A stretch of 58,378 bases of DNA from a virus, in IMG/VR virus record IMGVR_UViG_3300032020_000004, positions 1 through 58,378 of that record; one strand, written 5' to 3'. This document shows positions 30,681 through 37,553 of the stretch, piece by piece (the first letter of the stretch is position 1; every line of letters starts with the position of its first letter). The position numbers were made by a program, and so were the translations under genes. The notes beneath the pieces were generated by a model, which saw only the letters and a program-made list of their open reading frames with translations, made no database searches and was not told the origin of the DNA.

Positions 30681-30713
30681 TTGACTTATGTCGTATGAGT
30701 GTTTCAATATAAT
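30681..30713 (+). promoter_or_regulatory. Promoter module of the CGTATGAGTGT family
   Basis: TTGACT (30681-30686), 16-bp spacer ending TATGAGTGT, TTCAAT (30703-30708), overlapping TATAAT (30708-30713). It lies in the short gap before the SWIM/RarA-like gene. Confidence 0.65.
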
Positions 30714-30739
30714 TAAAAGGAAAGGATAGGTGAAAGGAA

Positions 30740-31609
30740 ATGGCAGGGAAAAAGGTAGAGGTTGAAAAAATCCAGGTCATCCCGGTGAGTGAAGGCCGAT
30801 GGGCAGTGCCCTCCACTTCTCAGCCAGGGGTGAGCTATGAGGTGGTAGAGGAAGGTGGCCAGCTGGTCTGCAACTGCATGGCTGGTCTAAATGGAAGGGA
30901 CTGCAAGCACCGGAAGGCGGTGAGGATTGCGATGGAACAGCAAAAGATAAATGGTGAAAGGAGACTGGCAGGCGAGATGGTTCAACCAAAACAGGAAGGC
31001 AAGGCAAAACTGACGAAGCATGGGATTGAGTTTGGGCTGGCAACCTCAGCTCTCCAAAAGCTGATCCGGAGAGGCGATGAGGAGAATGCAATTGGAATGG
31101 CGCTGGAGCTGTATGAGGTTGCCCCTCATTATCTGGCGAAAAGGCTGCTGGTGATAGCATCAGAAGATGTAGGGTTGGCTGATCCACAGACAGTTGGGCT
31201 GGTCAATCAACTGGTGATGGGCTGGACTGAAGGAAAGAGGTTCAGCTGGTATATGTCGCCTCACCAACTAATTCAGGCAGTGATGTTGCTGTGCAGAGCG
31301 CAAAAGTCGACAGAGGTAGAGGATGCCATTACTCTCACAAAAGAGAAGCTGGAGAGGGGCTGGAAGCCGGTAATTCCTCCAGAGGCTGTTGATATGCACA
31401 CTCAACAGGGCAAGGAAATGGCGAAGAAGATGGGGATGAGCTATGATGAGCAGTGCAGGCAGTGGTATGAAGGCAGGCAGAGAGCAGGCATCTTCAGCAA
31501 CAAATATCAGGATGAGCTGAGGAAGCTGAAGCCGGAGTGGTTTCCACAACCGGTTGACGAGAGGAAGGTACGCGAGGACATCGACACGCTGTGGCCGAAG
31601 GAGAAGTAG
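30740..31609 (+). CDS. SWIM zinc finger fused to a RarA/MgsA C-terminal-like domain
   Basis: 289 residues. The SWIM motif CNC-x8-CKH (C44, C46, C55, H57) is followed by a helical domain (about 90-200) whose segments LQKLIRRGDEENAIGMALEL, YLAKRLLVIASEDVGLADPQ and QLIQAVMLLCRAQKS closely follow the C-terminal tetramerisation region of RarA/MgsA/WRNIP1 clamp-loader-like ATPases. The AAA+ ATPase part is absent. It may bind SSB, DNA or host RarA at forks, perhaps as a decoy. Placement among replication genes supports a DNA-metabolic role. Confidence 0.7.
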   Translation: MAGKKVEVEKIQVIPVSEGRWAVPSTSQPGVSYEVVEEGGQLVCNCMAGLNGRDCKHRKAVRIAMEQQKINGERRLAGEMVQPKQEGKAKLTKHGIEFGLATSALQKLIRRGDEENAIGMALELYEVAPHYLAKRLLVIASEDVGLADPQTVGLVNQLVMGWTEGKRFSWYMSPHQLIQAVMLLCRAQKSTEVEDAITLTKEKLERGWKPVIPPEAVDMHTQQGKEMAKKMGMSYDEQCRQWYEGRQRAGIFSNKYQDELRKLKPEWFPQPVDERKVREDIDTLWPKEK

Positions 31610-31819
31610 ATGAGGCAATTAACAGCGAAGGAAATTGAGCAACTGGCCAATCAGCCTGAAGTCAAACGAATAGCAGTAGAGAACTTTTTGATGAGCATGG
31701 GTGATAACGCAGAAGATGCCAGAGCTAACCTTCGGTTTGATAATAGACTGTATCGTTGGAATCATCAGACGTTTAATGCTATCCTTGATGGGATTAGATT
31801 GGCAGAGGAGAGGAGGTGA
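31610..31819 (+). CDS. Hypothetical small protein
   Basis: 69 residues, ATG directly after the previous stop with GGAGAAGTAG. Helical (KEIEQLANQPEVKRIAVENF, then MSMGDNAEDARANL). No family recognised. Confidence 0.5.
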   Translation: MRQLTAKEIEQLANQPEVKRIAVENFLMSMGDNAEDARANLRFDNRLYRWNHQTFNAILDGIRLAEERR

Positions 31820-31837
31820 AAGATGAGGAACTGATAT

Positions 31838-32029
31838 TTGTTTTTGGCCGTAACCAGTACCTTGGTCGCTGTAGGCTTTATGCTAGTGGTGCTGTTTCTG
31901 ACCATGGCCCTGGGAGCTGAGTGGTATGAGCCCAATTTAGCAGTAGCACTTGTTGAGACTGCTTTGTCGGTCGGAGTAATTGGGCTGGGTTTGGCTGGAT
32001 GGGTTGTTCTGATTAAGGGAAGGAGGTGA
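31838..32029 (+). CDS. Small two-helix membrane protein
   Basis: 63 residues from a TTG start. Two hydrophobic helices (residues about 3-25 and 37-57), separated by GAEWYEPN, with a basic end (IKGRR). AGGAGGTG lies 20 nt upstream of the TTG, so the start is uncertain. Could be a holin or inner-membrane effector. Confidence 0.45.
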   Translation: MFLAVTSTLVAVGFMLVVLFLTMALGAEWYEPNLAVALVETALSVGVIGLGLAGWVVLIKGRR

Positions 32030-32239
32030 ATGGTGAAAGAGAAGCCTGCGGATAGGCTGAAAAGACTGAGAGCTAGCAAATCGGATGTGCTTGGGAGGAT
32101 GAAAGCTATTCGCCAGTCAAAAGAAGGTGTTGGTCCTGTAGTCAGGAACGCAGACCACAAGCTGAGTATGCTGAATGATGAAGTCAACAGGATTGGCGCG
32201 AGAATAGTCAAGATAACAGATGCAATAGGAGCTGCGTGA
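32030..32239 (+). CDS. Small coiled-coil protein
   Basis: 69 residues after GGAAGGAGGTGA. Basic and helical with heptad-like spacing (RLKRLRASKSDVLGRMKAIR). No family recognised. Confidence 0.5.
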   Translation: MVKEKPADRLKRLRASKSDVLGRMKAIRQSKEGVGPVVRNADHKLSMLNDEVNRIGARIVKITDAIGAA

Positions 32240-32240
32240 T

Positions 32241-32462
32241 ATGAGGCAGCAGGATGTGTATATTCGAGAGGGGCGGTTTGGACAGAGTAGGGTGCGTGAG
32301 TTCTCTGGCGATGTGCCTTATAATTATTGTGAGTATGCCAGTGACAAGAGATGTATTGTCAATGGCCGGAGTCACTGCCTACTGCCAAAGTGTTACCACG
32401 ATATGACGCAGGCTGAGCTGAATCACCTGAGGAAAGAATGGAAGTCGAGTGTTGACAAATGA
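32241..32462 (+). CDS. Cysteine-rich small protein
   Basis: 73 residues. C-E-Y-A-S-D-K-R-C, then C and CYHDMT give four cysteines and a histidine in 28 residues (NYCEYASDKRC, HCLLPKCYHD), a probable zinc or disulphide knot. A promoter for the downstream small RNA begins within its last codons. Confidence 0.5.
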   Translation: MRQQDVYIREGRFGQSRVREFSGDVPYNYCEYASDKRCIVNGRSHCLLPKCYHDMTQAELNHLRKEWKSSVDK

Positions 32463-32479
32463 AGAAATAGTGATATAAT
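32452..32479 (+). promoter_or_regulatory. Promoter of small RNA unit 1
   Basis: TTGACA (32452-32457), 16-bp spacer, TGA-extended TATAAT (32474-32479). Transcription should start about 32486 and run into the structured unit and terminator, with no ORF in between. Confidence 0.8.
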
Positions 32480-32485
32480 AATGGC

Positions 32486-32569
32486 AATGAGAGTGCCTAG
32501 AGCACCTTGAGCCGATAGAAGCCTGAAGAGCTCGACAGCGGCATTAGTTGTTTATCGGGCTCTTTTTTA
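32486..32569 (+). ncRNA. Small structured RNA unit 1 (paralogue of unit at 47843)
   Basis: Roughly 80 nt between a consensus promoter and an intrinsic terminator. It starts with hairpin GTGC-CTAGA-GCAC (32493-32505), then GAGCCGATAGAAGCCTGAAG (32509-32528), which matches the unit at 47843 at 17 of 20 positions, and then the terminator. Spacing of hairpin, conserved box and terminator is the same in both. No riboswitch class that I know fits; it could be a phage-encoded sRNA or an attenuator for the following gene. Confidence 0.65.
32527..32569 (+). terminator. Intrinsic terminator of RNA unit 1
   Basis: AGAGCTCGA (32527-32535) pairs with TCGGGCTCT (32555-32563), one G-U wobble, followed by a T-rich run to 32569. 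Confidence 0.8.
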
Positions 32570-32606
32570 TACCTTTGTTGGTTGTAGCATTACCACTGGA
32601 GATAAA

Positions 32607-32930
32607 ATGAAGGCGTGGGATAAGGCGTATTTAGCTGGGCTATTGGATGGGGAGGGACATGTACGGTTGTATGGGAATAGGTTATGGGTTCAAATTGGCC
32701 TGAAGAATTGCGATGATGTTTTGAATTATTTGAAGGCTAATTTTGGCGGCAATGTATATGATGGAGGTGCTTGCCGCAGGTGGATAGTTACAGGCAGAGA
32801 AGCTCATCTCTTCTTTAGAGATGTTGAACCATACTTGAGGATTAAGAAGGATAAAGTAGCGGCGTGTTTTCTGCAAATAGGCAGGAGATTGAGATTAAAA
32901 GGCACAATAAGGAGGCGAAGAAAATTATGA
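32607..32930 (+). CDS. LAGLIDADG homing endonuclease (short)
   Basis: 107 residues with TGGAGATAAA before the ATG. Motif YLAGLLDGEGHVRL (residues about 8-21), then FGGNVYDGG, WIVTGREAHLFF and PYLRIKKDKVAACF match its paralogues. The shortest of the four. Its end overlaps the aminotransferase start by 4 nt. Confidence 0.8.
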   Translation: MKAWDKAYLAGLLDGEGHVRLYGNRLWVQIGLKNCDDVLNYLKANFGGNVYDGGACRRWIVTGREAHLFFRDVEPYLRIKKDKVAACFLQIGRRLRLKGTIRRRRKL

Positions 32931-34033
32931 TTCGTGGAACCGATGTCAAGTTTACAGCAGAAGAGCAAGGGGCGATGATGGCTCGGCTACGTGATGTGGT
33001 CGAGTCAAATTTTTTTATGTGGGGTGACCAGCAGGAGGAGTTCCAGATCCACATGGCTGGGATGACCGGTCGTAAGTACGCCATGACCTACAGCCATGTG
33101 ACGCAGGCGACTGAGGCGATATTTGATATACTGTTCAACTGGAAGACGGCGAAGTGTATTGTTGCCTTTCAGGGTAACCAGTTTCCGTCAGTAATGTTTG
33201 CTGCTCAGAGGCAGGCGTACGATATTGAGTGGGTTGATGTCCAGCCTGAGTCGATGGCACCGGCGCTGGTTGATGTGGAGCGGATGTATAGACAGAGGAA
33301 ATTTGATGTTCTGGTCCTGCAGCATACTGGCGGATTTATTACTGATGAGGTAGAGAGCATAGCTGCCTGGTGCAAAGCCAACAAGGTGTTTTTCCTTGAG
33401 GATGCGTCACAGGCGATGGGGACTTTCAAAGAAGGCTGGGCAGCTGGGCATTGGGGCGATATTTCGGTGATCAGTCTGTCAGCCACGAAATTCCTGACTA
33501 CCGGTGGCCAGGGTGGTATTGTGCTGTTTGACGATAAAAGTCTTTGGGATCCACTGTTCCAACGCAAGGTGTATGGGCGTAGCGAGATGTTTCAGAAGGG
33601 TGACTGGGTAACCAAAGGCTGGAACTGCCAGATGACTGAGATGCAGGCAGCGGTTGGTAATGCGCTGTTTCCGTTTCTGGACGGCTGGATTGCTCATCGC
33701 AGAAAGATTGCTGATGTGTATGAGCAGCTGTTTGATGATACGTCTCTGCGACCATGTGGGCACCGCAGCGACCGGCCGAACTGGTATAAGTATCCTGTGA
33801 TGCTGCCGCCTGATGTAGATAGACAGCAGTTCAAGGAGTATTTACTGGCCCAGGGTGTGCAGTGCTCCAGCGAGATCTATTCTCAGCCAACTTACTCGAT
33901 GGGTTCGTTCGGTGGTGAGTTCAGCGATGTAAGTTTGCCTGGCTCAGAGAAGTTCTCCCGGCATCATGTTTGCCTGCCGATGCACAATGCTATGTCTATG
34001 AAAGATGCTGAGCCTGTTGGTAAAGCACTGTAA
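32927..34033 (+). CDS. DegT/DnrJ/EryC1/StrS-type PLP aminotransferase
   Basis: 368 residues from ATG 32927 (AAGGAGG 11 nt upstream). Family marks: FFMWGDQQEEFQ, EDASQAMGTFKEG (the Asp that contacts pyridine N), SLSATKFLTTGGQGG with the Schiff-base Lys, and WNCQMTEMQAAVG. These enzymes normally make amino sugars on nucleotide carriers. In phages they have also been linked to base hypermodification or capsule changes. It stands near a PP-loop enzyme, ParB-like protein and DNA methyltransferase, making a DNA-modification role worth testing. Confidence 0.85.
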   Translation: MIRGTDVKFTAEEQGAMMARLRDVVESNFFMWGDQQEEFQIHMAGMTGRKYAMTYSHVTQATEAIFDILFNWKTAKCIVAFQGNQFPSVMFAAQRQAYDIEWVDVQPESMAPALVDVERMYRQRKFDVLVLQHTGGFITDEVESIAAWCKANKVFFLEDASQAMGTFKEGWAAGHWGDISVISLSATKFLTTGGQGGIVLFDDKSLWDPLFQRKVYGRSEMFQKGDWVTKGWNCQMTEMQAAVGNALFPFLDGWIAHRRKIADVYEQLFDDTSLRPCGHRSDRPNWYKYPVMLPPDVDRQQFKEYLLAQGVQCSSEIYSQPTYSMGSFGGEFSDVSLPGSEKFSRHHVCLPMHNAMSMKDAEPVGKAL

Positions 34034-34060
34034 TGCACCGGTGAGGGGATAAAAAGGGAA

Positions 34061-34348
34061 GTGAATATTAAATCACATGGTAGTGGGGAGGTGGTTGATG
34101 TGGTGGAGGAGAAGGAAGGAAGGCATCCTGGTGATAAGGGTTGCGAGTTCTCTGACAGCTGTTTAATGTGCCCTTTCCCAGTGTGTAAAGATGATGTTGG
34201 TATAGGTGAGTTTATGCGGTTTCTCAAAGGTCAGGAGGTTCGCGAGTTATGGGAACAAGGAAAGGCAGTAAGAGAGATAGCAAAAATATTGCAGGTAAGC
34301 GAGAGAACAGTCCAGCGGCGATTGCACCGATCAGGGTTGTCCCGATAG
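34061..34348 (+). CDS. Cysteine-cluster HTH regulator
   Basis: 95 residues, GTG start after AAAGGGAA. CEFSDSCLMCPFPVC (residues 28-42) is a compact four-cysteine cluster, followed by a resolvase-type helix-turn-helix (GKAVREIAKILQVSERTVQR, residues about 67-86). A metal-sensing or metal-stabilised transcription factor is inferred. It overlaps the ParB-like gene by 100 nt. Confidence 0.6.
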   Translation: MNIKSHGSGEVVDVVEEKEGRHPGDKGCEFSDSCLMCPFPVCKDDVGIGEFMRFLKGQEVRELWEQGKAVREIAKILQVSERTVQRRLHRSGLSR

Positions 34349-35025
34349 ACAGCGTGCAACCTAATATTTATAATCCAAATGTTGAGGACCCGGACACGTT
34401 CAATGTGCTGGTTGAGAACATCAAGCAGTATGGCTTTACCGGTGCCATTGAGGTAGCTCCAAATGAGGATGGGCAGACGTTCATTATTGTTGGCGGCGAG
34501 CATCGGTGGAAGGCGGCAAAGCTAGCCGGGCTGAAGGAAGTGCCAGTGTCTATAGTTCCCTGGGATGAAGATATGCAGAAGATCCAGAGCATCAAGCTGA
34601 ATGTTATCCGTGGGAAGCTGGACCCGCACAAGTTTACCAAGCTGTTTATGGAGCTGGAGAAGAAGTATGGCCGCGACCCACTCCGCAAGCTGATGGGTAT
34701 GGGGGCGAAGGATGCCATGTTCCGCCAGCTGATGAAGGATGTCAAGAAGAGCCTGCCTCAGAGTGTGCAGGATGAGATAGAGAAGCGGGCAGATAAGATT
34801 CGGAATGTGGAGGACCTAGCGGCCGTAGTCCAGAGCCTGTATGCTCAGTATGGCAACACGCTGCAATATGGATTTGTGTTTTTCCGATTTGCAGGGAAAG
34901 AGCATCTGATGGTAAAATTAACTGAAGATGGACTGAAGCGTTTGCGAAAAATAACTCAGCAATGCTCTGAGACTGGTCAAAACATAAATGAGAGGATTGA
35001 AGAGGTGATAGTTGCCACGCGGTAA
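34249..35025 (+). CDS. ParB-fold protein (IbrB-like)
   Basis: 258 residues. ParB/Srx core: VVPIDSVQPNIYNPN, LVENIKQYGFTGAIEV, IIVGGEHRWKAAKLAG with GEHR replacing GERR, then a long helical C-terminal part. Stand-alone proteins of this type often accompany PP-loop PAPS-reductase-family proteins (as in the IbrA/IbrB pair); such an enzyme is at 38451. The C-terminal segment CSETGQNINERIEEV resembles the end of the HNH protein that follows. The start inside the previous gene is uncertain. Confidence 0.7.
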   Translation: MGTRKGSKRDSKNIAGKRENSPAAIAPIRVVPIDSVQPNIYNPNVEDPDTFNVLVENIKQYGFTGAIEVAPNEDGQTFIIVGGEHRWKAAKLAGLKEVPVSIVPWDEDMQKIQSIKLNVIRGKLDPHKFTKLFMELEKKYGRDPLRKLMGMGAKDAMFRQLMKDVKKSLPQSVQDEIEKRADKIRNVEDLAAVVQSLYAQYGNTLQYGFVFFRFAGKEHLMVKLTEDGLKRLRKITQQCSETGQNINERIEEVIVATR

Positions 35026-35599
35026 GAAGATAATAGATAAACTGCCAGTAGAGGAGATAAGAGCTTTATATTGGCAGGAGCAGAAGTCTACTTATGAGAT
35101 ATCACTAATCTTTGGCTGTTGCTATAGTACGATTCGTGATTTGCTGTTCAAAAATGGCGGCTTGCGTAGGAAGACAGACGCAGCCCGGTTGGCGATAGCA
35201 CAGGGTAGACGAAAGCAGAAGAATCTTCTCAAAGGGTCGGATTCGCCAAGTTGGAAAGGTGGCCGTTATGAAAGTAAAGAAGGCTATGTATTCATATATC
35301 TTCCAAATTATCATAGGGCTATGTCCAATGGTTATGTTCGGGAACATATCTTAGTTTGGGAAGAGGCGCATGGGGAAATATTGCCAAAGGGATGGGAAGT
35401 CCATCATCTCAATGGGATTAAAAATGATAATGCCCCAGACAATCTATGTGCTCTTAGGAAAAAGAAGCATCAGCTATGGATACCGGCTTTGCAAGAGCGT
35501 ATCCGCACATTAGAAAGAGCTCTAAAGGATATAGCTGCTCACTGTGCTGAAGAGGGTAAGGATATAAATGCCGAGATGGTTAAGAGACTTGTTGGCTAG
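35012..35599 (+). CDS. HNH homing endonuclease with N-terminal HTH
   Basis: 195 residues from a TTG start that overlaps the ParB-like gene by 14 nt. An HTH (EQKSTYEISLIFGCCYSTIR, residues about 22-41) precedes the WKGGRYESKEGYVFIYLP segment, HRAMSNGYVREHILVWEE, and EVHHLNGIKNDNAPDNL with the catalytic HH...N. The tail CAEEGKDINAEMVKRL is similar to the end of the ParB-like protein, suggesting the gene carried or copied that terminus on insertion. Confidence 0.85.
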   Translation: MPRGKKIIDKLPVEEIRALYWQEQKSTYEISLIFGCCYSTIRDLLFKNGGLRRKTDAARLAIAQGRRKQKNLLKGSDSPSWKGGRYESKEGYVFIYLPNYHRAMSNGYVREHILVWEEAHGEILPKGWEVHHLNGIKNDNAPDNLCALRKKKHQLWIPALQERIRTLERALKDIAAHCAEEGKDINAEMVKRLVG

Positions 35600-35720
35600 G
35601 TTTTTTCAGAAGCGGAGGCAGTTTGTTAGTTACGGCGGCTTCCCGAGGAACAGTAGAGACATAAGGTTACATAGACGGAAGAGATGGATATTTTTCGGAA
35701 AGGAGAGTGTAGATAGATGA
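35568..35720 (+). CDS. Possible small arginine-rich ORF
   Basis: 50 residues (starts MPRWLRDLLARFFQKRR), overlapping the HNH gene by 32 nt and the next gene by 4 nt (ATGA). The ribosome binding site is weak. It fills an otherwise empty 117-base gap, so it may be real, but codon evidence is slight. Confidence 0.3.
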   Translation: MPRWLRDLLARFFQKRRQFVSYGGFPRNSRDIRLHRRKRWIFFGKESVDR

Positions 35721-36241
35721 CTGTAACGATTGCTGCATTGCAAGAGGCGGTAGCAAAAGAACTGGGGGTGGAGAAGGTAGGCTTTGATGCTAAGTCAGGC
35801 AAGTTCATGTGCCGGTGTGGGCGGTGTGGCCAGATGGAAGTATCAGGTGGTACAGTGCAGGGGTTATATGAACAGCACCAGCTAGAGAGGTTGAAGAAAG
35901 TGCATGATAACAAAGTTTTGAAGAGAGAAGGAGTGATTGCCCGAGGTACGAATTTCAAGCAGCCACCGGAAGAAGTGCTGAAGTGGCTGTTTGAGGCGAA
36001 GGTAGATATCAGCGATGTGTACCGGCTCAGGGTGCTGAAGAGAAATGGTGGTGACAGTGCTGAGGTAGGGTTGTGGTTGTTCTGCCGTAACGATAAGGGT
36101 TACAGGTATGTAGGTCCTGATGGCAAGCCTGCTCGCAAGTCAGTGAAGATGATTTGCAAAGAACTGCCCAAGTTCATTGAGGATGAATATGGGTATCCCA
36201 TGGAGCAATATGGTGATGAAACGGAGCTACCAGGGGAGTAA
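35717..36241 (+). CDS. Hypothetical zinc-binding protein
   Basis: 174 residues with GGAAAGGAGAG upstream. CRCGRCG (residues about 32-38) is a compact cysteine cluster; the rest is a mixed domain (VGLWLFCRNDKGYRYVGPDG) with acidic tail. No family recognised. Confidence 0.5.
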   Translation: MTVTIAALQEAVAKELGVEKVGFDAKSGKFMCRCGRCGQMEVSGGTVQGLYEQHQLERLKKVHDNKVLKREGVIARGTNFKQPPEEVLKWLFEAKVDISDVYRLRVLKRNGGDSAEVGLWLFCRNDKGYRYVGPDGKPARKSVKMICKELPKFIEDEYGYPMEQYGDETELPGE

Positions 36242-36252
36242 AGGGGGGTAAT

Positions 36253-36744
36253 ATGCTGATAAACTGGTTTCTGAATAGCAAGACTGGTATGGCCGAGTGG
36301 AGGATTACCACTGCTGAATGCAATTTTTACTTTCAGCAGCCGCTTGACAGCTTTTTTAAGCTGGTAGATGGGCTGCACGAAGCGTGCTGCAGTGTAAAGG
36401 CTATGATGCAGGATGGGCTTGACTCAAAAGCAGCTATTGCGGAGTGGCAGAGGATGATTCGAGAGGAACAGGAGAGTGAAGCTAAAGAGAAGTCGCAGCT
36501 TAGCTGTGTACTGAAGGACGATAAAGGTAATGTTGTTGGTGAGACTGACAGGCTGTATGAAGTATCCGGCGATGAGGTTATGTTTGATGAGGTGTTGGTG
36601 AAAGGCAGTATCGGTGATAAGGTCTGGTATAATGGCCAGTCTTTGGCTGTGGTAAGCATTGCCAGCCAAATTGGTTTGCTGGTTGATGGTAGAGGCGCTC
36701 GGGGACCGGTGATGCACGGTGTTCGATGTAAGGTGGTGAAATGA
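36253..36744 (+). CDS. Hypothetical protein
   Basis: 163 residues after AAAGGGGGGTAAT. A helical middle (AAIAEWQRMIREEQESEAKE) is followed by a beta-barrel-like C-terminal part (SIGDKVWYNGQSLAVVSIAS). No known motif. Overlaps the next gene by 4 nt. Confidence 0.5.
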   Translation: MLINWFLNSKTGMAEWRITTAECNFYFQQPLDSFFKLVDGLHEACCSVKAMMQDGLDSKAAIAEWQRMIREEQESEAKEKSQLSCVLKDDKGNVVGETDRLYEVSGDEVMFDEVLVKGSIGDKVWYNGQSLAVVSIASQIGLLVDGRGARGPVMHGVRCKVVK

Positions 36745-37106
36745 TGGAACAGACATGGGCTGACAAGTTGTCATTTTGGTTTGAAAGGTCGCATTACTGG
36801 CGGGGGCAGCAGGTGAATCCGTATTACTGGTACTGGCATGATTATCGGTGCCGGCTAGAGCCCTGGACTTACGAATGGCGAAGACATGTGAAGAAGTGGT
36901 GGTGGGTTGTTCTATTGAAATTAGTGCTAGGCGGAGGTGCTCTTATCTGGTTGTTGCTATTCCCATGCAGCCATGCCGCGACCTGGGTAAAGGTTATTGT
37001 CATGGTGGCAGCCATAATCCTTGTGGGTTTCTATGCCTGGCTGCTTTTGCATCTGGGGTGCTTTGCCCTGCGGTTCTATAATAAAATTAAGGGAAGGAGA
37101 AGTTAA
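36741..37106 (+). CDS. Two-TM membrane protein, possible lysis partner
   Basis: 121 residues. A tryptophan/tyrosine-rich first half (VNPYYWYWHDYRCRLEPWTY) precedes two membrane helices (WVVLLKLVLGGGALIWLLLF, about 50-69; VKVIVMVAAIILVGFYAWLL, about 78-97). Only the LAGLIDADG gene separates it from the papain-like protease gene at 37550, so the two could once have been adjacent and work together at the envelope. Confidence 0.5.
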   Translation: MMEQTWADKLSFWFERSHYWRGQQVNPYYWYWHDYRCRLEPWTYEWRRHVKKWWWVVLLKLVLGGGALIWLLLFPCSHAATWVKVIVMVAAIILVGFYAWLLLHLGCFALRFYNKIKGRRS

Positions 37107-37553
37107 ATGGCCTTGAAAAAGAGATTAGATGCAATAACATTAGCTTATGTGGCAGGCATTGTTGATGGAGAAGGCTGTATCAGGATTGATAAAGCTAAGG
37201 GGCGTACAAGTAAAAGAGGATATTGTTATGTTCTTGTACTAACAGTCAGCAACACCAACGAATGGCTTTGTCAACATCTGAAAAATTTATTTGGCGGATG
37301 CACTTTTGCCTGTTACCATCAGAAACCGCGAAAAGTCTGTTGGGAATGGAGGGTTGCTGCATTAAAAGCTAGGGCAGTATTAGAACAGATTGCTCCTTAT
37401 CTAACCATTAAGAAGCCACAGGCTGAATTAGCACTTCAATTTCAGAAACGCCGAAGGCATAGGGGTGGGAGGATTGGAATGACTGAAGCAGAATTAGCAG
37501 TAGATGAAGCTGAATTTATTATTATGAAAGCTCTCAAAACAGGAGGTGGATGA
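37107..37553 (+). CDS. LAGLIDADG homing endonuclease
   Basis: 148 residues starting at the base after the previous stop, with GGAAGGAGAAG upstream. YVAGIVDGEGCIRID (residues about 13-27), SNTNEWLCQHLKNLFGG, and PYLTIKKPQAELALQFQK correspond closely to the protein at 775, of which it is the best full-length relative here and which lacks the triplication. Overlaps the protease gene by 4 nt. Confidence 0.85.
   Translation: MALKKRLDAITLAYVAGIVDGEGCIRIDKAKGRTSKRGYCYVLVLTVSNTNEWLCQHLKNLFGGCTFACYHQKPRKVCWEWRVAALKARAVLEQIAPYLTIKKPQAELALQFQKRRRHRGGRIGMTEAELAVDEAEFIIMKALKTGGG

Noticed and set aside
32486-32569. Known riboswitch (preQ1, fluoride, glutamine, ZTP) or tRNA-like element
   Set aside because: None of the conserved cores I know for these classes is present; only the paralogue in this window matches.
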